A stretch of 64,000 bases of DNA from Cytobacillus oceanisediminis 2691 (GTDB lineage: Bacteria; Bacillota; Bacilli; Bacillales; Cytobacillaceae), in NCBI RefSeq assembly GCF_000294775.2, contig NZ_CP015506.1, positions 4,749,501 through 4,813,500 on the forward strand. Direction: 5' to 3'. Below are positions 47,151 through 55,149 of this stretch, piece by piece. The stretch's first letter is position 1. The number at the start of each line of letters is the position of its first letter. The position numbers were made by a program, and so were the translations under genes. A model generated the notes under the pieces. The model saw only the letters and a program-made list of their open reading frames with translations, searched no databases and was not told where the DNA came from.

Positions 47151-47363
47151 CTATTCGTCATCTCCTGAAATTTTAATTGCAGGCGTGTTGTTATAAAGAT
47201 AGGTTGGAGCCATGTTTTGTGTCCCATCACGATTATTCATAGCTTCTTGCAATTTTAGATTAGCATCCTCTGTTTCTGTCTTGCTGTTCGTTTGGAAGTG
47301 AACAGTCTGATCCTCAAGCTTTTCATTAAGCTTGATATTGGTTTCAGCAGTTTTATCATCCAT
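47151..47363 (-). CDS. small acidic hydrophilic protein
   Basis: 70 residues, ATG with AAAGGAGG upstream. Glu, Asp, Asn and Thr are abundant and there is no hydrophobic core; the C terminus reads NMAPTYLYNNTPAIKISGDDE. No family recognised. Three TATAAC units lie upstream at ~47379-47412. Probably real because of the ribosome site and terminator. Confidence 0.65.
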   Translation of the reverse strand: MDDKTAETNIKLNEKLEDQTVHFQTNSKTETEDANLKLQEAMNNRDGTQNMAPTYLYNNTPAIKISGDDE

Positions 47364-47466
47364 TTGCCTAATCCTCCTTTTGTTATAGTTTGTTATAATC
47401 GGTTATAAATTATTTACCACATCCTGTTCCCACAAAACAAAAAGCATAAACCCATGGTCTATGCTT

Positions 47467-48045
47467 CTAAAAGTTCTCCATAACCGAGTTTTCCGGAACT
47501 CTGAACGGATCATTTCTATTAATTCGATCATAAAACATTATTCCGTTCAGATGGTCGATTTCATGCTGCATAATGATGGCCGGAATCCCCTTGAATCGGA
47601 GTGTCACTTCTTCGCCTTCAAGATTATGGGCTTTTACCTTAATGCGCTCATAACGGGGCACATACCCTTTTACGTCACGGTCTACTGACAGGCAGCCCTC
47701 TCCCTCCGGCAGGAAAATGACACCGACAGAGTGGCTGATGATTTTCGGGTTAATTACGAAATACTCCTGAGGCTCAGCTTTTTCATTGGTAAAATAGGCG
47801 GTAAACATGCGTTTGTTAAGGCCGATTTGGTTGGCAGATAGCCCAATGCCCGGACGTAAGCCATATTTCTTTGCAATGGCAGGGTCCTGGCTGTTCTTCA
47901 AATATTGCATCATCGCAATCAGCGTTCCGCGATCTTCTTCAGTCAAAGGCACTGTGACTTCTTTTGTTACCTCCCGCAGGATCGGATCCCCTTCCCGCAC
48001 AATATCTTTCATAGTAATGATTGTATCAGCATTAAATTTACTCAT
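47467..48045 (-). CDS. def: peptide deformylase (second type)
   Basis: About 192 residues from the ATG at 48045, which overlaps the HTH gene stop; another ATG at 48060 is possible. It removes the formyl group from new proteins. Motif II EGCLS and motif III QHEIDH, the metal ligands, are intact. Motif I is GLSANQIG rather than the canonical GLAAPQIG. Sequence is closest to DefB/YkrB of B. subtilis (VREGDPILRE, SGEGCLS-like region, NGIMFYDRI). It is coupled to an upstream small regulator. Confidence 0.9.
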   Translation of the reverse strand: MSKFNADTIITMKDIVREGDPILREVTKEVTVPLTEEDRGTLIAMMQYLKNSQDPAIAKKYGLRPGIGLSANQIGLNKRMFTAYFTNEKAEPQEYFVINPKIISHSVGVIFLPEGEGCLSVDRDVKGYVPRYERIKVKAHNLEGEEVTLRFKGIPAIIMQHEIDHLNGIMFYDRINRNDPFRVPENSVMENF

Positions 48046-48229
48046 AAATAAACAATTCATCTACCTTTACTTTTAATGTTTTAGAAATTTTAAAAGCGAG
48101 CTCCAGTGTGGGATCATATTTATTATTTTCTATGCAATTGATTGTCTGCCTGGCCACACTGCATTCTTGAGCGAGCCTTTTCTGTGTTATTCCCAGCTTT
48201 TTTCGTATTTCCTTTATTTTATTTTTCAT
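48038..48229 (-). CDS. small XRE-family HTH regulator
   Basis: 63 residues, ATG with AAAGGTGATAGG upstream. It is a compact helix-turn-helix of the Cro/CI type: IRKKLGITQKRLAQECSVARQTINCIE, then DPTLELAFKISKTLKVKVDELF. Such stand-alone proteins usually repress their own operon. The last codons overlap the deformylase start by eight bases, so both are probably one transcript. Confidence 0.85.
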   Translation of the reverse strand: MKNKIKEIRKKLGITQKRLAQECSVARQTINCIENNKYDPTLELAFKISKTLKVKVDELFIYE

Positions 48230-48324
48230 CCTATCACCTTTTGGGCTGAAACTATTATTATGGTAGCATTTCAGACGGCAGGATGTCCAATACTTTGGAC
48301 ATTAGTTGATGCCCATGAAATTTT

Positions 48325-48415
48325 TTCGCGAAAAACAGAAGATAATCGCGATATTTTGATTTTATCCGCGATTTTACTTGGTTTATCCGCGAAAAAACAC
48401 AAATATCCGTGAAAT
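48325..48415. repeat. phased ATCCGCG/CGCGA motif cluster
   Basis: CGCG (or CGTG) cores at 48327, 48347, 48367, 48388 and 48408 are spaced 20, 20, 21 and 20 bp in an A/T-rich setting, several as TTATCCGCGA. It lies just downstream of the antiporter terminator and upstream of the HTH gene. Confidence 0.7.
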
Positions 48416-48416
48416 T

Positions 48417-48452
48417 GCAAAAAAACCAGTGCAGATCTTTCTCCACACTGGT
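48417..48452 (-). terminator. terminator after the antiporter gene
   Basis: AACCAGTG/CACTGGTT stem with a 14-base loop followed by six or more T residues on the minus strand. Confidence 0.88.
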
Positions 48453-48463
48453 TCCTTATTTGA

Positions 48464-49954
48464 CTACGCCTCTGCTTCTACCAGAGTTTCAGCTGGTTTT
48501 TTCTTTTTCAGCAGCAGCTTAAGCTCTCTTTTATATTTTCTCTTAGTAAGGATGTAAAGAAAATCTCCCTGCTCAATTTGGGTGTTGCCTGTCGGAGTAA
48601 TTAACTCATCTTTACGAATGATTGCATTGACGAGTGCGCCTTCAGGAAACGGGATCTCCATCAGATTTTGCCCGATAATGAATGCATCATCTTCTATTTC
48701 GAATTCAATCATTTCAGCATCTGCTTTTCCAAGGGAAACCAATTCCAGGGAATGCATGGGAGTAGCCTTCTCAGGCCCAGTAAGACCGAGCTTTTCGGCT
48801 AACAATGTAATCGTTGACCCCTGGATAAGAGCGCTTGTCAGGACAACGAAGAAGACAACATTGAAAATTTCGTGACTTCCTTCCACACCGGATAGCAGCG
48901 GGAAAGTGGCCAGCACGATTGGCACAGCTCCTTTTAATCCTGCCCAAGATAAGAAGATCAATTCCTTCATTGAGAAGCCCATCTTGATGGTGGTTAAGAA
49001 CACAGCAGCAGGTCTGGCAACAAATATAAGAAGAGCTGAAAGAGCCAGTCCTTTTAGCAAAATGTCAGATTGGAAAAGCTCATTCGGGAAGACCAGGAGA
49101 CCCAAAATAACGAACATCGCAATTTGCATCATCCAGGCAAACCCTTCTGTAAAACGGAAAACAGAGTGGCGATAGGCAATGTCTGCGTTTCCTATCATAA
49201 TACCCGCCACATATACAGCAAGAAGGCCGCTGCCTCCCAGATAAGCTGTTATTCCATATGTCAGCATGGCAAATCCTGTTGCAAACACAGGATAAAGCCC
49301 GCTTGAATCCAAGTTAATTTTATTCAATGACCATATTGCGAATTTGCCAAACAGGAGACCGGCTATTGCTCCCACTCCCATTTGGATAAAGAAGGAACCA
49401 ACAAGCGAGAAAATGCCGGAGCCGGGAGTCATGATTAACTCAATCATGGCAACTGTCAGGAATACTGCCATGGGATCATTGGAGCCAGATTCGGCTTCCA
49501 ATGTTGCGGAAATCCTGGATTTTATATTTTGCCCTTTCAATACAGCAAAAACGGCAGCTGCATCAGTCGATCCGACAATCGCGCCAAAAAGCACCGCGAC
49601 AGTCCAATCCACCCCAAGAATAAACTTTGCAGCCACAGCAACAAGACCAGTGGTAATCACAACACCTAAGGTTGCCAATGATAAGGAAGGTGCAATGACC
49701 GTCCGAGCTGTTTTCCAGTTCGTCTGCAGTCCACCTTCAAACAAAATAATGATAAAGGCCAAAACCCCAATCATCTGAGCAATTCTCGCATTATCAAAAT
49801 AAATGAATTGCCCTAATCCCATCCCGACCGCGATAAAGAGAACAAGAGCAGGCACGCCAAGCCGTGCAGAAAATTTAGTTGTCATAACTCCAGTAATAAA
49901 CAGAATAGCAGCCAATAGGATAAGTGCATCTGTGTGCCAAATAAATTCAGCCAA
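48464..49954 (-). CDS. CPA1-type K+(Na+)/H+ antiporter with C-terminal RCK-C domain
   Basis: 496 residues from a TTG start with GGTGATT upstream. About twelve spans of the CPA1/NhaP2 fold: GLQTNWKTAR, SLATLGVVITTG and the ion-site TDAAAVFAVL and EAESGSNDPMAV near residues 130-160. After residue ~400 a TrkA-C/RCK-C domain follows (FEIEDDAFIIGQNLMEIPFPEGALV), which in related antiporters senses nucleotides such as cyclic di-AMP. Likely exports K+ in exchange for protons for pH or osmotic control. No cyclic di-AMP riboswitch is visible upstream. Confidence 0.9.
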   Translation of the reverse strand: MAEFIWHTDALILLAAILFITGVMTTKFSARLGVPALVLFIAVGMGLGQFIYFDNARIAQMIGVLAFIIILFEGGLQTNWKTARTVIAPSLSLATLGVVITTGLVAVAAKFILGVDWTVAVLFGAIVGSTDAAAVFAVLKGQNIKSRISATLEAESGSNDPMAVFLTVAMIELIMTPGSGIFSLVGSFFIQMGVGAIAGLLFGKFAIWSLNKINLDSSGLYPVFATGFAMLTYGITAYLGGSGLLAVYVAGIMIGNADIAYRHSVFRFTEGFAWMMQIAMFVILGLLVFPNELFQSDILLKGLALSALLIFVARPAAVFLTTIKMGFSMKELIFLSWAGLKGAVPIVLATFPLLSGVEGSHEIFNVVFFVVLTSALIQGSTITLLAEKLGLTGPEKATPMHSLELVSLGKADAEMIEFEIEDDAFIIGQNLMEIPFPEGALVNAIIRKDELITPTGNTQIEQGDFLYILTKRKYKRELKLLLKKKKPAETLVEAEA

Positions 49955-50457
49955 TACGAATCACCTTCTTTATTTAGATTTAATTAAAGGATATAGGTTA
50001 TAAAAAATGTTTTATTATTGTTGAGGAATTCTTTTTATGAATCAGTAAAGCTGTATGAAGGAGACAATATCATGCAAAATTAAGTCTCAGTTTGTTCAGA
50101 CTTAAGTGACTTTTTTACAACGGAGAATTTTCCTTGCTTTTGAACAATTTCTTTTAAAGTGAAGAATGACTTGTGTTCTTTACGAAAAAGGCAGAATTTA
50201 ATGTTAGCCAGTGTAATGCCCGGAGAAGTGATGACAACAGTTCATGACGGATCTTTAGCATGGTGAAGAGCTGCTGTTAGAAAAGAAGTGACAGTGAGCC
50301 GCGAGCTTGGTTTCCAGCATAAGATTATCTTTTGCCGCTTCCGCTGTCTTTATCGTTTTTTTAATGTAACATAAATACATCATAACATATATTATGTAAC
50401 ATTGCACTTCATATGCATGCTTTTAATAAAAATCGGACTTGCCATTAGGCAAATCCG
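49955..50457. other. gap with a possible gene remnant and the GNAT terminator
   Basis: No intact gene. The minus strand at 50090-50340 shows a long frame broken by one in-frame TGA (SRLTVTSF...AALHHAKDPS, stop, TVVITSPGITLANIKFC...), which may be a decayed protein end. An A/T-rich ACATAATATAT region near 50370-50400 has no recognised motif. Confidence 0.4.
50426..50457 (-). terminator. terminator after the frameshifted GNAT gene
   Basis: GGATTTGCC TAAT GGCAAGTCC then GATTTTTATT on the minus strand. It abuts the TAG reached in the restored reading frame (50458-50460). Confidence 0.82.
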
Positions 50458-50998
50458 CTAAATTTCTTTAGATAGATGAATCATCTCATCTTCCAGTTTA
50501 TACTCCTTATATCCGCAGCGTTTATAGAGGTACCGCACTATTCCAGGCAATATTTGTTTCGAGGACAACTTTTCTGTAACCGGCTGCTTTGGCGCGTTCC
50601 TCCAGTTGCCGTACCATCATACTGGCAATGCCCTGACCCCGGAATTCCTTTTTTACAGACATTCGCTGCAGCCTGCATTCCCCATTGCCTTCATTGGTCA
50701 TCGTACCCGTACACACCAGTTCATTTTCAATCAAACCAGCCAGAAAAAGGATACCCTCACCGTTATATGTTTCTGTAAGGTAATTCAAATCAGAATTTAA
50801 CGAATGGTCAATAAATCCGAAGCGTTCCTGGAATCCATTCAGTATTAATTCTTTTGCAGCAGTCTCGTGATCTTTTGAGATCTGTACAATCTTTAAATCC
50901 GATTTAATCATTTTCAGCTCAGCAGCAGCCAGTTTTTTATCGCATACCTCAGGCATACCGCCATTAATTGTTTTTCCATTGACAGTAGTGGTTTTCAT
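50458..50998 (-). pseudogene. GNAT acetyltransferase with C-terminal frameshift
   Basis: The intact frame covers 50522-50998 (158 residues), ATG with AGGAGA upstream, containing the GNAT acetyl-CoA motif RMSVKKEFRGQGIASMM and ending ETNIAWNSAVPL. GNAT proteins normally continue FYxxxGF after this point. Reading one frame over just after CCT (near 50525) gives YKRCGYKEYKLEDEMIHLSKEI and a stop at 50458, immediately followed by a terminator. So the gene is frameshifted near its C terminus, either a real mutation or a sequencing error. The substrate is unknown. Confidence 0.85.
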
Positions 50999-51268
50999 AG
51001 ATTCTCCTGTTTTTTCCTTTTATAATAAGATATTAGCAGTAAAAAGAAAATTCTTTTTAGAAAGTTAAAATAAGCGGAGCTTCTCTCTAGAACTTTTGCT
51101 GCTCTGAATACATTCCAGTTTGCGCATCCCCGCCGGACAAAAAAACGTTATACTTTATTCCGTACGCCTCAAGTCTTAGCTGAATTTAAAGCTGGGGCTC
51201 AATGTGCATGAATTGGGATTAACATAAAATATAATTAAGAAATTTATGAAGGAAAGCAGGGGTTCATA

Positions 51269-52123
51269 GTGAAAAGGATTTTCGCCATTTTTATCATTTT
51301 AATCTGTTCTTATTTGCTCTTTACCGGCGTAAACAGCTGGCTCAGTTCTGGAGGAAACAGTACCGAAGCTTCTCTCAGCAAGAGGACAGATCATATCAGC
51401 ATAGATGTATCAAGTTCAGATACAGTCATTATTCCTGAAAAGAGAAATGATGTTAGAGCAGTGCTTGACGGTAAAGGGAAAGTGACCGTAAATAAGTCAG
51501 GAAACGAAGTTCGTGTAGAATACGAAAGAAAATGGCTGGACGGCTTTCAGTTTTTCAATAATAAAAGCAATCTGAGGATTTACATTCCTGAAGATTTCAA
51601 TAAGTCCATGTCAATTGACATTGGTTCAGGCCGTCTGAATTTTGCCGGTGAATCTAAAAGCAAGCCTTTCGAGCTTGAGAGTCTGGATGTTCATATGAGC
51701 TCCGGCAAAGTCAGCCTTGCCAACATTAAGACTGATGAATTTGAGCATGAAGGGTCATCAGGGATGATGGAAGCAGATCATATAACTACCCGTGCAGGAG
51801 AAATAGATATGAGTTCCGGCAAAGTAAAGATCCGCAACTACCAGGGCAAGCTTGATGCCGGAGTATCGTCGGGACAGCTGGATATAATGGTCGGCAAACT
51901 GATTGACTCAATTAAAGTGGAAGCAAGTTCAGGCTTTGTCCGTCTTGATTTGCCTGATGATGCGGGCTTCACCTTAAAGGGCAAAGCAAGCAGCGGCCAT
52001 ATCAGCAGCAATATTGAATTGGATGATGAGAAACGCGATAAAAATGATATTTCCGGCAAACATGGATCTGGAGAACATGACATCCGTATCTCCGTCTCCA
52101 GCGGAAAAGCTGAAATTAATTAA
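51269..52123 (+). CDS. DUF4097 beta-helix protein, LiaG-like
   Basis: 284 residues from a GTG start with AGGGG upstream. One N-terminal membrane anchor (residues 3-22) then a repeated-beta domain: the phrases DVHMSSGKVSL, EIDMSSGKVKI, GVSSGQLDI, ASSGFVRLDL and SSGKAEIN recur about every 20-25 residues as in DUF4097 proteins. Overall like LiaG of the cell-envelope stress operon of B. subtilis, but no liaFSR genes are here. It likely sits outside the membrane. Confidence 0.82.
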   Translation: MKRIFAIFIILICSYLLFTGVNSWLSSGGNSTEASLSKRTDHISIDVSSSDTVIIPEKRNDVRAVLDGKGKVTVNKSGNEVRVEYERKWLDGFQFFNNKSNLRIYIPEDFNKSMSIDIGSGRLNFAGESKSKPFELESLDVHMSSGKVSLANIKTDEFEHEGSSGMMEADHITTRAGEIDMSSGKVKIRNYQGKLDAGVSSGQLDIMVGKLIDSIKVEASSGFVRLDLPDDAGFTLKGKASSGHISSNIELDDEKRDKNDISGKHGSGEHDIRISVSSGKAEIN

Positions 52124-52134
52124 CTGCTGCATTG

Positions 52135-52160
52135 AAGTCCGGGAAACCGGGCTTTTTTTA
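52135..52160 (+). terminator. terminator after the DUF4097 gene
   Basis: AGTCCGG GAAA CCGGGCT followed by seven T residues. Confidence 0.9.
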
Positions 52161-52250
52161 ATGCTGAATGAGGATTAAGACTCGACAGCATAGGGAAATA
52201 GTCTTATACCATTATTTTGACAAGCGAAATCTCACAAAGGAGTGTGAATC

Positions 52251-52943
52251 TTGAAGAAAGTTATTTTACTGGCATCCATTCTGCTGTCAGGCTGCTCTTC
52301 ACCATCCTGGATTCCCGGCCAGGAAAGTGAAACTGAATCCGCAGAGCAGGAGGACGGCAAAGTGTTAATTGATGCCCCTCATTATTCGCAAAAGCCTGAG
52401 CTTGAAAGAGGATGTGAAGTAACCAGCCTTGCCATGCTCCTGAATCATGCAGGAGAAGAGACCAGTAAAATGGAATTAGCCGAAAAAATAAACCGTGTTC
52501 CTTTCGAAATGGATGGCTATAGGGGAAACATTCATAAAGGCTTTGTTGGCAATATGCAGACATTGGATGAACCTGGACTCGGTGCCTACCATGAACCCGT
52601 TGCAGAACTGGCTGAAAGCCATTTGCCCGGAAAAATTGAAGACCTGACAGGCAGCGGGTTCGACAAAGTAATCGAGCAGCTTGATGACGGGAGACCAGTC
52701 TGGGTGATCATCACCAGCACTTACGACGTATTGCCTGATTCAGAATGGGAAACCTGGGAAACTAAAGATGGCCCGGTCAAAATAACCTACCGAATGCATG
52801 CTGTATTAGTCACAGGCTATGATGAAGATCATATCTATGCAAACGATCCGCTTAAGGAGAAAAATACCCAATACCAAAAGGACAAGTTCATTGCCGGATG
52901 GGAACAGATGGGAAGACAGGCAATCACTTATGTGGATAAATAA
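52251..52943 (+). CDS. C39-like peptidase family lipoprotein
   Basis: 230 residues from a TTG start at 52251 with AAAGGAG eight bases upstream. Lipobox LSGC near residues 12-15. The domain IDAPHYSQKPELERGCEVTSLAML carries the catalytic-type Cys near residue 55, and MHAVLVTGYDEDHIYANDP near residue 180 the His and Asp of a papain-like C39_2 fold. Such secreted proteins may cut peptides; the target is unknown. The final codons already contain the TGTGGATA motif of the cluster downstream. Confidence 0.82.
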   Translation: MKKVILLASILLSGCSSPSWIPGQESETESAEQEDGKVLIDAPHYSQKPELERGCEVTSLAMLLNHAGEETSKMELAEKINRVPFEMDGYRGNIHKGFVGNMQTLDEPGLGAYHEPVAELAESHLPGKIEDLTGSGFDKVIEQLDDGRPVWVIITSTYDVLPDSEWETWETKDGPVKITYRMHAVLVTGYDEDHIYANDPLKEKNTQYQKDKFIAGWEQMGRQAITYVDK

Positions 52944-53075
52944 AAATCGCGAATGTATGGGGATAATTTTTTGTCTCGATCAAGATCACCTATGTGGATA
53001 ACTCTATTATTTCCTTGGATTATCCACTTAATGTGGATGAATCGGACAAAAAACACCTTATATTGTGGATACTTC
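52931..53075. repeat. scattered TGTGGATA motif cluster
   Basis: TGTGGATA or close variants occur at 52931, 52958, 52993, 53032 and 53064, and a TTATCCAC in reverse near 53019. The spacing (27-39 bp) is less regular than at 2.8 and 48.3 kb. Lies between convergent genes. Confidence 0.5.
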
Positions 53076-53140
53076 TGAAAAATTGAAAAAGTCAATGAAT
53101 TAGTTATGCACATTTTGAAATATGGGAAGCTCTAAAATAA

Positions 53141-53167
53141 AAATCATCCTCAATCCGCGGATGATTT
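53141..53167 (-). terminator. terminator after the LLM flavoenzyme gene
   Basis: AAATCATCC pairs with GGATGATTT around a 9-base loop, then TTTATTTTAG on the minus strand. Confidence 0.85.
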
Positions 53168-53172
53168 GTGAA

Positions 53173-54180
53173 TTACAAATTTTTAACTAAGCCGAAAGCT
53201 TCGGCCAGCAGTTTGTAAGAATTTAGCTTGTCTTGAAAGCCATGAATATTGGTAATGACCATAAACTCATCTGTTCCGTAGATTTCGCTGAGCAGCTTCA
53301 ATTCCTCTTTTATTTTTGCTGGGGTACCAACTAACATCCGTTGGCGGTTTTCAGTAATTTTTTCTTTTTCCACATGTGTGAGCTGGATACCTTCAGCTTC
53401 TATGCTTGGGATTAATCTCGTATCTCTCCCTTTTTCAACTGCCAGAAGCCACAGATCCTGGCTCAAAGCCAGCTTCTCGGCCTCTTCCTGTGTCTCAGCG
53501 CATACAACAAAAATACACACATTTGCTTTCGGCTCAGACAAAGCTGCTGAAGGCTGGAATTGGCTGAAATATGTATCCATTGCTCTCTTTCCATTGGCGG
53601 GATTGATAAAGTGGCCATACGTAAAGGCAGCTCCATGTTCTGCTGCCAGTCTTGCTCCGCGATGCGTGATTCCAAGAAGCCATAATAATGCAGGATCTTC
53701 AGCCTGCGGAAAAGCTTTCACCTGCTGATAAGGATGGCCTTCTGGAAGCTCTTTGTTCAAAAATCCCTGCAAATCCCTAAGCTGTCTCGGAAACTCATTC
53801 AGACTTTTCCTTACTCCATCTGTCAGGGCAAGCCGGGTGGATGCGGATCCTCCGGGAGACCTTCCAATGCCCAGATCAATTCGTCCTGGAAATAGAGTTT
53901 GGAGCACATTAAAATTTTCGGCAATTTTATAAGGGCTGTATTGCGGCAGAAGGATTCCGCCTGAACCGACCTTAATGCGGCTGGTGCTTGATGCAATATG
54001 GGAGATAAGAATTTCCGGTGAGGAGCCAGCCATTCCATTCGAATTATGATGCTCAGCCACCCAAAAACGGGTGTAGCCAAGCTCTTCTGCCACTTGGGCA
54101 AGCTTGACTGTTTTACGAAAAGCTTCAGCTGCAGTATCCCCTTTTGCCACGACAGATTGATCCAAAACACTGAGCTTCAT
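53173..54180 (-). CDS. LLM-class flavin-dependent oxidoreductase
   Basis: 335 residues from the ATG at 54180, where GGGGGAG precedes; a 12-codon longer frame is not used. Luciferase-like TIM-barrel monooxygenase: FWVAEHHNSNGMAGSSPEILISH near residue 50 and GSGGILLPQYSPYKIAENF near 90, as in YceB-type proteins of B. subtilis. Uses FMNH2 from a partner reductase; the substrate is not known. Confidence 0.88.
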   Translation of the reverse strand: MKLSVLDQSVVAKGDTAAEAFRKTVKLAQVAEELGYTRFWVAEHHNSNGMAGSSPEILISHIASSTSRIKVGSGGILLPQYSPYKIAENFNVLQTLFPGRIDLGIGRSPGGSASTRLALTDGVRKSLNEFPRQLRDLQGFLNKELPEGHPYQQVKAFPQAEDPALLWLLGITHRGARLAAEHGAAFTYGHFINPANGKRAMDTYFSQFQPSAALSEPKANVCIFVVCAETQEEAEKLALSQDLWLLAVEKGRDTRLIPSIEAEGIQLTHVEKEKITENRQRMLVGTPAKIKEELKLLSEIYGTDEFMVITNIHGFQDKLNSYKLLAEAFGLVKNL

Positions 54181-54321
54181 TAGAACTCCCCCTTTTATTG
54201 AAGATGATCTTATCACAAGGGATGCAGTTTCCTCAAATGTCCCGGCTGCGCAAGCGATTTATTAGGAAATTTACAGCCTTTCTGGTAGTATATGAATGAT
54301 TTTTTTTAAGGAGGAAAAACG

Positions 54322-55038
54322 ATGCATACATTAAAAGGCAAAACAGCTCTAATCACAGGAGCAGGCAGAGGGATCGGGCGTGCAGCAGCTATCGCGCTTG
54401 CGAAAGAAGGCGTCAATATTGGTTTGCTTGGCCGCACGATTGAAAATCTTGAAAAAATGGCGGATGAACTTAGCCAGTACGATGTGAATGTATCTGCTGC
54501 TGCAGCCGATGTTGCCGACCTTGAAGCCGTTACTCATGCAGTCGAGCATATTAAGTCAGACCTTGGCTCTGTGGATATCCTGATCAACAATGCCGGAATT
54601 GCCAAGTTTGGAGGATTCCTGGAGCTATCTCCTGATGAGTGGGAAAGCATCATCCAGGTCAACTTGATGGGTGTTTATAATGTTACAAGAGCCGTTCTTC
54701 CTGAAATGATCGAACAGAAGTCCGGAGACATTATCAACATTGCATCCACAGCCGGCCAAAAAGGCGCACCTGTCACTAGTGCATACAGCGCATCCAAATT
54801 TGCCGTTTTAGGCTTAACAGAATCCCTGATGCTTGAGGTTCGAAAGCATAATATTCGAGTTAGCGCATTGACTCCAAGCACGGTTGCCACTGATCTTGCG
54901 ATTGAAACAAACCTGACAGACGGCAACCCGGAAAAGGTTATGCAGCCGGAAGACCTCGCAGAATTCATGGTAGCACAGCTGAAATTGAACCCTCGGGTGT
55001 TTGTGAAGACAGCAGGCATGTGGTCGACAAATCCGTAA
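54322..55038 (+). CDS. short-chain dehydrogenase, FabG-like
   Basis: 238 residues, ATG with AAGGAGG upstream. Classical [15 protein letters not shown] near residue 12, [10 protein letters not shown] near 90 and the catalytic Ser...SAYSASKF around residues 142-160. The FabG-like 3-oxoacyl-ACP reductase subgroup is a good fit, but it stands alone, not in a fab operon, so the real substrate may differ. Strong terminator follows. Confidence 0.85.
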   Translation: MHTLKGKTALITGAGRGIGRAAAIALAKEGVNIGLLGRTIENLEKMADELSQYDVNVSAAAADVADLEAVTHAVEHIKSDLGSVDILINNAGIAKFGGFLELSPDEWESIIQVNLMGVYNVTRAVLPEMIEQKSGDIINIASTAGQKGAPVTSAYSASKFAVLGLTESLMLEVRKHNIRVSALTPSTVATDLAIETNLTDGNPEKVMQPEDLAEFMVAQLKLNPRVFVKTAGMWSTNP

Positions 55039-55049
55039 GATTTTTGGAG

Positions 55050-55088
55050 GAGCCCCTATCGCTTAATGATTGGGGCTTTATTTTTCTT
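55050..55088 (+). terminator. terminator after the FabG-like gene
   Basis: GCCCC...GGGGC stem around a 15-base inner loop with partial pairing (CTATC/GATTG), then TTTATTTTTCTTTTT. Confidence 0.82.
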
Positions 55089-55112
55089 TTTGAAATAAAC
55101 TCTTTCTCCCAT

Positions 55113-55141
55113 CAAAAAGAGACTGCCTTAAAGACAGTCTC
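55113..55141 (-). terminator. terminator of the MMPL gene
   Basis: GAGACTG/CAGTCTC stem, loop of nine bases, then five T residues on the minus strand. Confidence 0.88.
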
Positions 55142-55149
55142 GACATACA

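Noticed and set aside
49955..50457. Cyclic di-AMP riboswitch upstream of the antiporter
   Set aside because: None of the conserved ydaO-type blocks could be found on the minus strand.
52841..53001. Overlapping frame at the end of the C39-like gene
   Set aside because: Out of frame extension without ribosome site into the motif cluster.
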